Shown: one piece after another, positions 21,399 to 31,177 of the stretch
How positions within the stretch are numbered: the stretch's first letter is position 1
Layout of the letters: the number at the start of each line of letters is the position of its first letter
Assembly: GCA_030295235.1 (NCBI GenBank)
Contig: AP026141.1
Location: forward strand, 496,001 to 560,000
From: Fistulifera solaris
Lineage: Eukaryota > Bacillariophyta > Bacillariophyceae > Naviculales > Stauroneidaceae
DNA: 64,000 nt
Direction: 5' to 3'
Notes under the pieces: generated by a model
What the model saw: the letters and a program-made list of their open reading frames with translations, nothing else
Database searches by the model: none
Told to the model about the DNA's origin: nothing
Made by a program: the position numbers and the translations under genes

Positions 21399-22206
21399 CT
21401 TTCTGCGTTACTTGCTTTTTGCTCTAGCAAGAAATCGTTCTTTTTTCGCCGATGCAAACAATGAGTTATGTTTGCCGCAAAGAGGAGATCAAGGAACGAA
21501 TATTCATGATAATTTTTTCATCCGAGATCCAACGCAACGTGGAGAGGTACGGTACCGGTACCTGGTACTTATTGTACCGGTATCTTATTCGAGATTGATT
21601 ATTCGCGATGGCGCGAACAGGGAACCAGAATTTTGGAAGCCCACAAGCCCACAAGGGTGGCCAACGAAACTTCGCGCGAGGTTGAAGGAAGTTGATTCAT
21701 GTGAGTTCCTACTGTTTGTTCGAGAGTCAATGACGCATGACTTCATTCTTCCCGTAGTGACGTGCATGGTCGTACTTTATGGCAGCGTCATGAGACATGA
21801 GATCCTCCCATTTTCTGGATTACTTTTATGCCATTGGACAGTTTTGCTGTTTTTAGAATCAACCGAATTACATACTTTTACTGTAAGCTACTCCAAACTC
21901 CAAACTAGCTTACTAACGCGTTCGCAGTATACATGTCACACAGACGTCACTCGATCGTCGTTGTTCCGATGGACTTGGAGTACTTTTTGCAGGAAGACGT
22001 TTCACGTAGAAATTGACGTACAAAGTGAGTACACAACGATGCCGAGCACGTGGATCGGCTCGATCTTCTCATTTCTTCAACAGAACATTGGTGATGGTAT
22101 TGTTTTTCACCTGGCGATAGCGATCCTTCTTCGATTTGATCCTCTCGGATCGTTTCATTGTTTATTTTTTTGTTATAATATCGATCGGTTGCATTTCCTG
22201 CCAACT
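21399..22206. other. Intergenic with GTACC palindromes
   Basis: Divergent region between isochorismatase copy 2 and the permease. At about 21547-21585 it contains nested palindromes built from GGTACC/ACCGGT words. The permease frame is open upstream of 22207, but those residues look non-coding. Confidence 0.4.
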
Positions 22207-24532
22207 ATGCCGGAACCGAAACTTCCACCCAACGAATCGACCTTTGCAGAGGATGTCAAGTCCATGTTTTCCATGACCCCCGCCGATTGGGGTTGTCTTT
22301 GTCAGCTCTTTTTGACAATCTTTCCACGCTGCTCGGTGCACTCTTTGCCATTCAAGGATTGGCCAATTTGGGAGATATCAGTGCCGATTTGAGTATGGTC
22401 AATTACTATATTTTCGGGAAGATTGTGCCCGGTGTCGGTGTCACGTTGCTCGCCGGAAACATTTACTATGCGTGGCAAGCGTCGCGTCTCACCAATCGGT
22501 GGGGACGACAATACACGGCACAGCCGTACGGATTGAATACGCCGGCGGCCTTTTCATTCGTCTTTAACATCATGTGTAAGTGCCTGATAAGACGCCGGGA
22601 GTGTAGGGTGTCGATCGTCAACACATTTATCTCTCTCTTCCAACCTATCTCTCTCAATCTCTCTCTTCCAATCAACACACACGCAGACCCTGTCTATTTC
22701 AGTTTGGTGTTTACGGAAGGCCCCGAAGTTGCCTTCAAGACGGCCTACGATGTCGCTTTGGCGGCCAACTTTATTACCGGTTTGATTTCCACCGTCTTGG
22801 CCTTTTTTGGTCCCTTGATTTTGCAGTACGTCCCGCCCGCCGCCCTTCTCGTGCCGATTGCCGGCATTGGCATTGCCTTTTTGGGCATGGAACAAGTCAC
22901 CAACAGTATTGCTGCCCCACTCGTCGGATATCCCGCCATTTTGTTTGCCTTTTTGGGCTGGTATTCGGGTGTCCGTTTGGGATACGGCAATTACCGTTGT
23001 CCGGAAGCACTCCAAGTCATCATGGTTGGTGTCATTATGGGTTGGTCCACGGGTCTCAACAAAAAATCCACCGTGGAAGATGCGATGGATCTCGTCAAGT
23101 GGTACGGCCCGGATTGGTCCGCCGATGACATGTTTGCGAATTTTGATCTCATTAAGGATTATTTGGGAATTGTCATTCCCATTGGGATTTCCGCCACCGC
23201 CACCACATTGATGTGTCTCGTATCGGCCAAGAATGCGGGGGATCCGGTACGTCCATCACCGTTGCTGTGTGTGTCACATTCGATCTTATGTTCTTACCCT
23301 TGTCTCCCACAGTTCCCCGTTCGTGAATCGATGATTGCGGATGGTATCGGAACCATGATTGCGTCCTTTTTCGGTTCTCCGTTCGGCACGGTCATTTGTA
23401 AGTCCAGAGTGTGGTTCAAGTGAAGAGATGATTGACTGAATTCAAAAATACTCACTGTTTTCTTTGCCACACAGACATTGGACATCCGGCTCACAAGCGC
23501 AGTGGTGCCAAGACCGGATACAGTATGGCTAACGGTCTCATTTACTTTATCTTGTCGTGGTTTGGAATTCTGGCTTTTATTCAGAGCATTGTCAATGTCG
23601 CAACCATTGGTCCGATTGTTTTGTTTGTCGGTACGTCGATTATGGGAGTCGGCAATGGGATTCGATCGATCGATCAATTTCTCACCCAATGATTTTTTTG
23701 CCTTTTTTAGGTCTCGCCATCAACGAGGAATGTTTGAACTTTATTCCGTCCCGTCATTATGCAGCCTACATGTAAGTACCGAATCCCTCTCTCGAGGATG
23801 TCTTTTGTTACGGCATCTGACAACAGTTTTTCATTCGACAGCGTTGGTTTGTTTCCCTCCATTTTTGATTGGGTCGTGAATGTGTCGAATCGCAGTCCTC
23901 TCGGTAATGACGCGGATGGAAATACCAATTTCCCCGGTGGCGATGGTTGGTTTGGTATCTTGGCTTGGAAACGCGGTGCCTTGTTGGTCTCCTTTGTGTG
24001 GGTTGCCATTTTGGTACGTGAAGTGCATGCTCTCTGTTACAATATTGTTCCTTTCTTTTTCTTATTCTTTTATTGCTTTTAGGTCAGTGTGATTGATCGT
24101 CAATGGAACAAGGCGACCTTTTGGAGTTTGTTGGCGGCCGGTTTCTCTCTCTTTGGTATCATTCACATGCCCGAAGCTGGTTTGGAGAAGTTGTCCGAAC
24201 CGTTTTGGGAACAGTGTCCCGCCGGCGGTTCCTGTTGGGAACATGGCGAACAGTGGATGTACTTTGTGGCCTATCTCATGTTTGCGGGCATTTTTGTGCT
24301 CATCGAATTGGCCCGTCGCTCCGGTCTCGATGAACAACTCTTGCCCGGTCTGGAAGATCCGACCTCGGACGAATTCAAGGACTGGTTCCGTGACGCCGAA
24401 AAGACGACGCACACGGTCACCAAGACGTGGCGGGATGAATTGGAAGAGAAACGTTTGGATCCGACGGTGCAGTCGAGTGAGAAAGTGATGGGATCGGACG
24501 ACGATGATTCGCCCGTCGAAGGAGACGCCTAA
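22207..24532 (+). CDS. NCS2/AzgA-like nucleobase (xanthine/uracil-type) permease, seven exons, one frame fault
   Basis: Exons 22207-22575, 22687-23246, 23313-23397, 23475-23630, 23711-23771, 23842-24013 and 24083-24532; six GT-AG introns of 111, 66, 77, 80, 70 and 69 nt. All exon phases join in frame. Exon 1 has one frame fault: MTPADWG then LSLSALFDNLSTLLGALFA continues only if the G run at 22289-22292 should be one base longer. The protein (617 residues) has about 12 hydrophobic segments and the family-like loop IYIGHPAHKRSGAKTGYS, which is split by an intron. A hydrophilic acidic C-tail ends SDDDDSPVEGDA. NCS2 proteins import purines, pyrimidines or ascorbate with H+ or Na+. Beside two amide hydrolases, nitrogen salvage is a plausible context. 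Confidence 0.75.
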
Positions 24533-26130
24533 GTATGCGTCCTATTTTGTGTTTTTTGAAAAGAATTTTCAGCGAGAGATGTCTCTGTATCATTTTGATT
24601 GAACGATATTATAATTTGCAATAATATCTACTTTGTTTGTGTCTTTGATAGCAGCATTATAGTTTTTTCATCGAGGACCATGCACCGCATGCATGCATGC
24701 TGAGAGGCGTTAGTTGTTTCGTTAATAGCGTCTTATTGCTGGTACGACTTACATCCACAGTAACAGTGTCCAGTATACCACTCCTCCGTGAATTTTGGCA
24801 TACCTTGCGGCGACGACGATGAACGACCATAATAAAGGCGCGCATAGAACCATTAATACTCATCGCAAGAGATCATGAACGCAAGTTGTTGCTATTATGA
24901 TTACAGTATGCTGGAAATTAATGAGAAAGTCATGACAGCCATCATTGTGAGACAAGTAGCCGTCATTGGAAAGGATCGAAAGAATGAACTGGAAGCTGAT
25001 GTCCACAAAGTTCCGCCTCTTTTCTCTTTCTGCTCGAGTTTGTTTCGCTTTTTTCTTCTTGTCGACCTCTCTAGAAGATTATCAAGTGGTCGGTGCTGGT
25101 AATAATTGAAGAGGTGGTAGCTATTTCGCCACGATTTGCAACGAAGCAAACACCGCAACGAGTGTCGACGGATCGTTGATGCTGCGTGTTCGCGGAGCAC
25201 GCAAGCAAAATTAGGACACTACTCTTATTCTTTCTCAAGAGTAGATGTCACGGAGCGCGTGAAAATGGACGTGAGATAGGAATGACAAAATGCAGACGGC
25301 TGGATCGGAAGGATCACGATTAGCTCCTTTTTGGATGACTCCGGGCTACTCATCAGCAAAGATATTTTTTGCCGTTTCTCTCCTCATGCTGCATTCTCCT
25401 TTATCCGATGGTATCAACTCATCGTACGCATGGCTCTTTTTCCGTTGCTTCTTTGCATCCCGGCATTTCACAGCGGGGATCGGCAAAACAAGTTGAATAT
25501 CATCGGAAGATACCCGGCATCTTCACGTTGATGAGCACATGAGCAACGACAATTTTTTCTTTTCTCCTCATGCTGCAATCTCCTATATCCGATGGCCTTT
25601 GATAATTTAAAGCACGGCTTTCTTTCTCCTCTTTCTCCACAACTCGACAATTCACCGGCGAGTTTCAGCAAAAACATGTGGAATTCATCGGAGGAGATCC
25701 GTTGGCGGCGCTTTCCTGCCACCGTGCGGGCCTCGCTCATTGTATCTTGCGCCGTTAATTCCTTTCGCCAAATAAGGGAGCACTCCATGAAAAGGCCACT
25801 TGCAACTTTTGAAAGGACGCATGATGCATAATCAATAATCAGTAAGGTTAAGAGTCGTCAGGCGTACGTGGCCTCTCAGAGACTATAGCAGATGATGTAC
25901 ATTCCGCACGACTGATTCCAGCCCCGCAGCCAAACGGCTTCATCCTGGTACTTTTTTTGTACGGGAGAGATGTGTGGGTCTGACTTCTCTTTAAGACCTC
26001 GTGAGCTCGAGAAATTTTTTCCTTTCGGCGTTGATGGGCTTTTGGGCTCATAAATCAGCGAGAAGTCCGCTGCGTTCGACTTGTCATTGCTGTTGCCGAG
26101 CTTTCTGCAAATCGATCATGTTTCCTTTCC
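24533..26130. other. Long intergenic region with an old direct duplication
   Basis: About 1.6 kb with no convincing gene. ORFs of 60-106 codons (for example 25331-25531, 25592-25831) lack domain features. A diverged direct repeat is listed separately. ATGCATGC occurs near 24687. Confidence 0.45.
25375..25700. repeat. Diverged direct duplication, about 140 bp, offset 182 bp
   Basis: The stretch from about 25378 (CTCCTCATGCTGCATTCTCC, TATCCGATGG, then GGCAAAACA and CATCGGA) recurs from about 25565 (CTCCTCATGCTGCAATCTCC, TATCCGATGG, then AGCAAAAACA and CATCGGA) in the same order. Identity is high only at the ends, so the duplication is old. Neither copy is convincingly coding. Confidence 0.6.
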
Positions 26131-29100
26131 ATGCCGAAGACACCGAAAAATGTCCATGTGAGGGTGCATGGCCGCCACCTCGAAGAGGAGGCAGAAGCTC
26201 CGAAAGAAACGTGGGAAATCGTCTTTGCTTCGATTGTCATCATTCTCATGTTTGTCGGTCTCGTACTCGAACGCATTGGGGCGGATCATGTCATGTTGAT
26301 CACCATGACTATGTTTATGGTTACTGAGATCATTACCGTAAAAGAAGGCCTCGCGGGCTTTTCGAACAGCGGTGTAATCACTGTAATGATTCTCTTTGTT
26401 GTTGCCGAAGGTATCTCGAAGACTGGTGCTCTCGATTGGTACATGTCCAAGTTGTTGGGTGCTCCGAAGAGCATTGCGAGCGCCCAACTTCGCATTCTGA
26501 TTCCCATTACCTTTGTGAGTGCGTTCCTGAACAACACTCCGATTGTGGTAGTGATGCTTCCTGTTGTCCTTCAGTGGGCCAAAAACAACCGGCTTCCCCG
26601 ACAGCAGCTGCTCATTCCCTTGTCTTTCGCTGCCATCTTCGGTGGTACGTGCACTTTGATCGGTACCTCGACGAACTTGGTGGTGTCCGGTTTGGTGGAA
26701 GAACGATACGGTGATACGGTCAAGATCGAGCTCTTTGATGTGGGTGAATTTGGTGTGCCTCTTGCCTTGATCGGTATTGCCTACGTGTTACTTTTCAGTC
26801 CCTGGCTTCTTCCGGGTGAGATCGAACAGGAGGAGGAAGCAATTCTTCTGGGTGCCCGAGTAACCCCGTGGTCTCCGGCTGCGGGACGAACGGTGCAACG
26901 AAGTGGATTACGCGAGACAGGCGGCATCTACTTGGTCAGTGTCCTTCGTGCGGAGACCGGAAACGTCCACCGTGCCGTATCGAGAGACTTTGTGTTGAAT
27001 GCCGGTGATACGCTTTACTTTACCGGACTCGTCGAATCGTTCGGTGACTTTTGCGAGGAACATGCTCTTGAAATCCTCACGAATGAAACAGAGAATGACA
27101 CCAGCGCCGTCTCCGCGGATGTGACAAACCTTCAAGTCGGAAGTACCAAGGAGTCGTTGTTGAATGTCGACGAAGGTGAACGCTTGCGAAACATTCACCG
27201 GTTGACAGATTTGATTCGTGGGGCGAAAGGATCTGATACGGATATGCTTGGTGCTCCGCCCAGCATTGTCGTGAGCATGGATGAAGAAGTCGTGGTTGTC
27301 GGTGTGAATACACCCGATCGTCCAGGATTGATGCTCGACATCTCCAAAACTTTGCTTAAACTTGGTCTTGAGCTGCATCACACGGAGGCAGCGGTCCACG
27401 GCACTCGTTCTTTGTCCATTTGGCGTACCGAAACCATTCAGTCCGAAGATCTTCCAGATTTAGAGAAGATCTGGAGTGTTTTGAACGCGTTACTATCTAC
27501 CGACGGTGGTGCTACTAAGCAGAGGGGTTTGCGAGTGCTTCGCGCCCAGATTCGAAAGGGTTCTCGCTTGGAGGGAAAGACGGCTTCTGAGGTTGACTTC
27601 CACAAGCTCTACAAGGCTGCCCTGGTGGTCGTCCCCAAGAGTCAATTGAAAGAAGGAGACGTCGTTGTGTTGCAAGCCAAGGAAGGTTCTCCTTTGCTTC
27701 TCGAGCCTCCCGCCGACTTCTACAAGCAGCTCGACGACAAGAACGTCTCGAAGTCGTTGTTGAAAAGCTTGGTATCGGGCCGTTCCAGTCGTACCGACAG
27801 TGAGGCCGCGTCGGCTTCCCATGAGAGTGACATTGAAGATGCCGCCGGCGTGGAAGGAGCTTGGAAAGATTTGCAGGTTGTAACGCCACGGGCTGAAGAG
27901 GGACTGGAGTTTTTGACGGCCATGGCCGTGGCTGAGAAGTCAGGCCTTGTTGGAAAGTCTGCCAACCAGCATGGCATCACGCGACTTCCCTCTGTTTATC
28001 TTGTCAGCATTGATCGCCCCACCCCTGCAGGAACCGGCCAGTTGACGATGCAAGGTGGCAAGTCTGGCTTGGACAAGGCTCTCTCTGACTTCGACAAAAG
28101 CGACCATCATGTTTCGTCGATCGCAATCACCCGAGACGACCCGCTTCAAGTTGGTGATATTCTTTGGTTCAGTGGAAGCGCATCGGCGGTTGGTGACTTG
28201 CGCAAGATCCCCGGATTGCGTTCTTTCGAGAGCGAGGAAGTCAGCAAGATCGAAGATACGGTTTTCGATCGTCGTTTGGTGCAGGCCGTTGTCGCTCGAA
28301 GTGGCGCGTTGGTGGGCCACACGGTCAAGGAAGCTCGTTTCCGCTCGCGCTACGGAGCTGCCGTCATTGCTGTTGACCGCGAAGGAAAGCGAATTCACGA
28401 CCATCCGGGTCAAATCAAGTTGCATGCTGGTGATGTGTTGCTCCTTGAAGCTGGTCCAACTTTCTTTTCCAAGTCTGCTGAGCATGATCGGTCGTTTGCC
28501 CTGTTGGCCGAGGTTGAAGATTCGGCTCCTCCTCGTCTAAGCTTGATAATTCCGGCCGTGTTGATTGTTGTGACCATGTTGGCAGTGTACACAGCAGAGC
28601 TCATCGATTTGGTTGTGGGTGGTCTTCTTGCTTCGTTCTTGATGGTGGCGATTGGATGCTTATCGGAACAAGAAGCACGCGACTCAATCCACTGGGATAT
28701 CTACGTGATCATCGGATCTGCTTTCGGCATCGGTTCTGGTATGTTGAATTCTGGTCTTGCTGATATCGTTGCAGACTTTCTTGTCGACGTTGGCAAAGCG
28801 ATCAGCCTTGGTGAAGCAGGATTGGTAGCCGCCATCATGTTGGCGGCATTTTTGATCAGTAGTATTTTGACGAATAACGCAGCAGCTGCTTTGCTGTTTC
28901 CCATTGCCATGAATGTTGCCGAAAGCGCCGGTATTGATCTGAAGCTGATGAGTTTCGCTCTCATGTTGAGCGCTTCTGACTACATGACGCCATACGGATA
29001 TCAAACCAACTTGTTGGTTTATGGACCCGGAGGATACACGTTTGGTGACTTTGTGCGCTTTGGTATTCCTTTGCAACTGTTGTTGTGGATTTGCGGTGCT

Positions 29101-29253
29101 TTGTTCTTGACGGTGTTTGACTGGTACATCAGCTGGATTGGAAGTGCGGTGGTACTTGCCGCTGTCATGGCTTTTCGACTATTGGGCGACGCTTCGACTT
29201 CTCGCTCCAATCAGAGTCGACGCAACAGCTTAAATCATCAGGTGTTCCAGTAG
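26131..29253 (+). CDS. SAC1-like Na+/anion (sulfate) transporter with TrkA-C repeats and an ACT-like domain
   Basis: A single 1040-residue exon. The first membrane half of the SLC13/SAC1 type (about 30-230) includes FVSAFLNNTPIVVVMLPVV and GGTCTLIGTSTNLVVSG; the second half (about 800-1020) includes ISSILTNNAAAALLFPIA and SASDYMTPYGYQTNLLVYG. These duplicated NT(P/A) and GTSTN/GYQTN motifs bind Na+ and anion in the family. Between them lie about four TrkA-C (RCK-C)-like segments (about 250-320, 470-525, 590-690, 705-790). Unusually, an ACT-like segment sits at about 385-450 (VVGVNTPDRPGLMLDISKTL, then GLELHHTEAAVH). SAC1/SLT proteins take up or sense sulfate at the plasma membrane. The ACT piece could give allosteric control by a small metabolite (inference). 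Confidence 0.85.
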   Translation: MPKTPKNVHVRVHGRHLEEEAEAPKETWEIVFASIVIILMFVGLVLERIGADHVMLITMTMFMVTEIITVKEGLAGFSNSGVITVMILFVVAEGISKTGALDWYMSKLLGAPKSIASAQLRILIPITFVSAFLNNTPIVVVMLPVVLQWAKNNRLPRQQLLIPLSFAAIFGGTCTLIGTSTNLVVSGLVEERYGDTVKIELFDVGEFGVPLALIGIAYVLLFSPWLLPGEIEQEEEAILLGARVTPWSPAAGRTVQRSGLRETGGIYLVSVLRAETGNVHRAVSRDFVLNAGDTLYFTGLVESFGDFCEEHALEILTNETENDTSAVSADVTNLQVGSTKESLLNVDEGERLRNIHRLTDLIRGAKGSDTDMLGAPPSIVVSMDEEVVVVGVNTPDRPGLMLDISKTLLKLGLELHHTEAAVHGTRSLSIWRTETIQSEDLPDLEKIWSVLNALLSTDGGATKQRGLRVLRAQIRKGSRLEGKTASEVDFHKLYKAALVVVPKSQLKEGDVVVLQAKEGSPLLLEPPADFYKQLDDKNVSKSLLKSLVSGRSSRTDSEAASASHESDIEDAAGVEGAWKDLQVVTPRAEEGLEFLTAMAVAEKSGLVGKSANQHGITRLPSVYLVSIDRPTPAGTGQLTMQGGKSGLDKALSDFDKSDHHVSSIAITRDDPLQVGDILWFSGSASAVGDLRKIPGLRSFESEEVSKIEDTVFDRRLVQAVVARSGALVGHTVKEARFRSRYGAAVIAVDREGKRIHDHPGQIKLHAGDVLLLEAGPTFFSKSAEHDRSFALLAEVEDSAPPRLSLIIPAVLIVVTMLAVYTAELIDLVVGGLLASFLMVAIGCLSEQEARDSIHWDIYVIIGSAFGIGSGMLNSGLADIVADFLVDVGKAISLGEAGLVAAIMLAAFLISSILTNNAAAALLFPIAMNVAESAGIDLKLMSFALMLSASDYMTPYGYQTNLLVYGPGGYTFGDFVRFGIPLQLLLWICGALFLTVFDWYISWIGSAVVLAAVMAFRLLGDASTSRSNQSRRNSLNHQVFQ

Positions 29254-29613
29254 GCAGGCTGAAGCATCTATAGTTTTGTAACGAGAACTAAGATTTGTGT
29301 CGTCGAATCTTGTCTTTTCCTTTAGCTTGGTAAGGAGGTTCTTTATGGTGAAAATAACTTGACTTGCTCTTTTTTTTGCGGGCTGTTGTGTCATTTCACT
29401 AGCTTGCTAGAGAATGCTTTCGCAGCGAAAGCTTTAACCTTAGTTGTTACTTTCGGTACAAATTTTAGAGGCGATGCGACGGTGCGACGATGACACTCTT
29501 GAAAAATCGGCCGCATTTTATCAATTCGCAACACAAGGAGGGAAAGGAAAACGCTATTTTATTTCTTACAAACGGGTTGTTTCATCATTAAAAGTCAAAG
29601 ACTTTCAAAAGGA
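29254..29613. other. Intergenic with a short hairpin
   Basis: GCTTTCGC-A-GCGAAAGC inverted repeat at about 29415-29431 downstream of the transporter. A 62-codon ORF at 29444 overlaps the next gene start in another frame and is not called. Confidence 0.35.
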
Positions 29614-30858
29614 ATGTGGCGAAACAATCTAGAAGAATCGTTCGCGCTCATTACGAATCATCCTTGGGCACAGCATCTCTCTGTCAGTCTATTGCTTGTG
29701 ATTTGCTTACATTACTATCATTCTTCGTCTTCTGTGCGAACAAGAAGACAGACAGATATTCCTGATGATCTTTTTTTGCGAGAAGAAGACGAGATACGGA
29801 AGAAACCGCGTCGTATCCCCGATAGTGAAGTAGTTCCGAAAGCAATCACTCGAAAGGTAGTTTCTCGCTTTCCCAATAATCAAGCCACAGCACCACAAAC
29901 GACGAGGACGATGGCGACTCAACAATCCTCATTGATCCCTGCCATCGATCCGCCGGCCTTTCGAACACCCTCCGTTCGCTTGTCCGCGTACTGGCACTGG
30001 CACGATACGGAAACCTCCCTCTTTCGTGTGTACGAAATCGCCCAACGAAATGGCAATACCTTTACGGCCATTCCACCGTTTACACCCAGCAGTCGCAGAG
30101 GAAACGTCCGGATTGCCTTGCGCGCCACGAACTTGTGCGCGACACCTGTGACAGTATACTGGATGGATTATCAAGGACGCGAAATGGGGAAGGGAGACAT
30201 CTTGCCTCGTGAAACGTGGCATCAAACGACGTGGATTGATCATCCGTGGGTGCTTCGACAACAATCAGGAGAACTCTTACTGTATTATGTCCCCTACCGT
30301 GTCATTCCGACGTGTGAGATGGTCCCGACCGTTGATCCGGATGACACTGTAGGCATACACCATTTTAGTATTGCTCCGCCTTTCGATACTTTGTATGCCT
30401 GCTTGATTCAAGACCCCGTTCTACCATTCCCCGCACAACAAGACTTGACCATGCCTGCCGCGGCTTTGCAGTGGGCTCTTATACATTGCACGCGGATGGG
30501 ATTTCGCGATTGGGAATTGTTGATGCAATGCGGCACCAAAATCATTCAACAACCCAACGAATCCAAATACCGATCCTTACGCCAAAGCAATCCACAGTTT
30601 GGGGCGCGATTGTGGAACACGACAGCACGAGGGGTTTTGTTGGCGGGTGGCTTTTATGAAAATGCCGGATACGTCCAATTTGGTGCTCATCATCCATTGG
30701 GTCGAGACGAAGTCCAAGAACTGTCCTTGTGGGTTTGGACGATTCAAAAGTGGATCGATCAACTCAGTGATAGTGTACTAGCACAGCCCATCGGGGCGGA
30801 TGGCTTTGGTCGAGCGGGGTATGGTCGTGCGGGACAAATGAACAGTCGTCAATTTTGA
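29614..30858 (+). CDS. VHL-beta-like plus PUB-like domain protein, membrane-anchored
   Basis: 414 residues. A hydrophobic segment near residues 22-36 (HLSVSLLLVICLHYY) suggests an N-terminal membrane anchor; if translation instead starts at a later Met (near residue 98) this would be lost. Residues about 165-230 read like the VHL beta sandwich (ALRATNLCATPVTVYWMD, then WIDHPWVLR in place of the VHL HPWLF-type loop). Residues about 282-357 look like a PUB domain (ALIHCTRMGF, NESKYRSLRQSNPQFGAR, LLAGGFYE). PUB domains bind the C-terminus of p97/CDC48; VHL-type sandwiches bind client proteins. The fusion would suit a p97-linked adaptor at the ER or outer organelle membrane (inference). The C-tail is Gly/Arg rich. 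Confidence 0.65.
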   Translation: MWRNNLEESFALITNHPWAQHLSVSLLLVICLHYYHSSSSVRTRRQTDIPDDLFLREEDEIRKKPRRIPDSEVVPKAITRKVVSRFPNNQATAPQTTRTMATQQSSLIPAIDPPAFRTPSVRLSAYWHWHDTETSLFRVYEIAQRNGNTFTAIPPFTPSSRRGNVRIALRATNLCATPVTVYWMDYQGREMGKGDILPRETWHQTTWIDHPWVLRQQSGELLLYYVPYRVIPTCEMVPTVDPDDTVGIHHFSIAPPFDTLYACLIQDPVLPFPAQQDLTMPAAALQWALIHCTRMGFRDWELLMQCGTKIIQQPNESKYRSLRQSNPQFGARLWNTTARGVLLAGGFYENAGYVQFGAHHPLGRDEVQELSLWVWTIQKWIDQLSDSVLAQPIGADGFGRAGYGRAGQMNSRQF

Positions 30859-31177
30859 AGGAAAGTATCTTTTCACATCATATAATCCATAATTTTGTTT
30901 CAACATGTTCTCCTTGAGAGTCTTTTTTCTATTCATTTCGCGCATCCATTACGAACAGTTCCATTTGCGATGTCATTGTGGACTAGACTCATGACATGTG
31001 CGATTTCTCCCTTACTTAAGTCCCCAATAGCCGTGACTCAAAGTTGCTCCGCGGCTCCGCGTATTTTTTGGAAAGAACTAACTTGCGACCGAACAAAAAA
31101 CGTCAGGTTCATTTTCCGTTTATTCATTCAATCTTCTTTCCTTGTTGCTGTCGATTTCCAACAAGGCTCTCGCAACA
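30859..31177. other. Intergenic
   Basis: Spacer between two plus-strand genes. The 30895-31545 plus ORF overlaps the next gene in another frame and is rejected. Nothing else seen. Confidence 0.4.

Noticed and set aside
21355-22206. Long open frame upstream of the permease start
   Set aside because: Residues are irregular with no family match; the true N-terminus fits ATG 22207, and the upstream part overlaps the first exon of a minus-strand gene.
26055-29210. Many minus-strand ORFs (up to 181 codons) opposite the SAC1-like gene
   Set aside because: Antisense shadows of a long, well-conserved coding frame.
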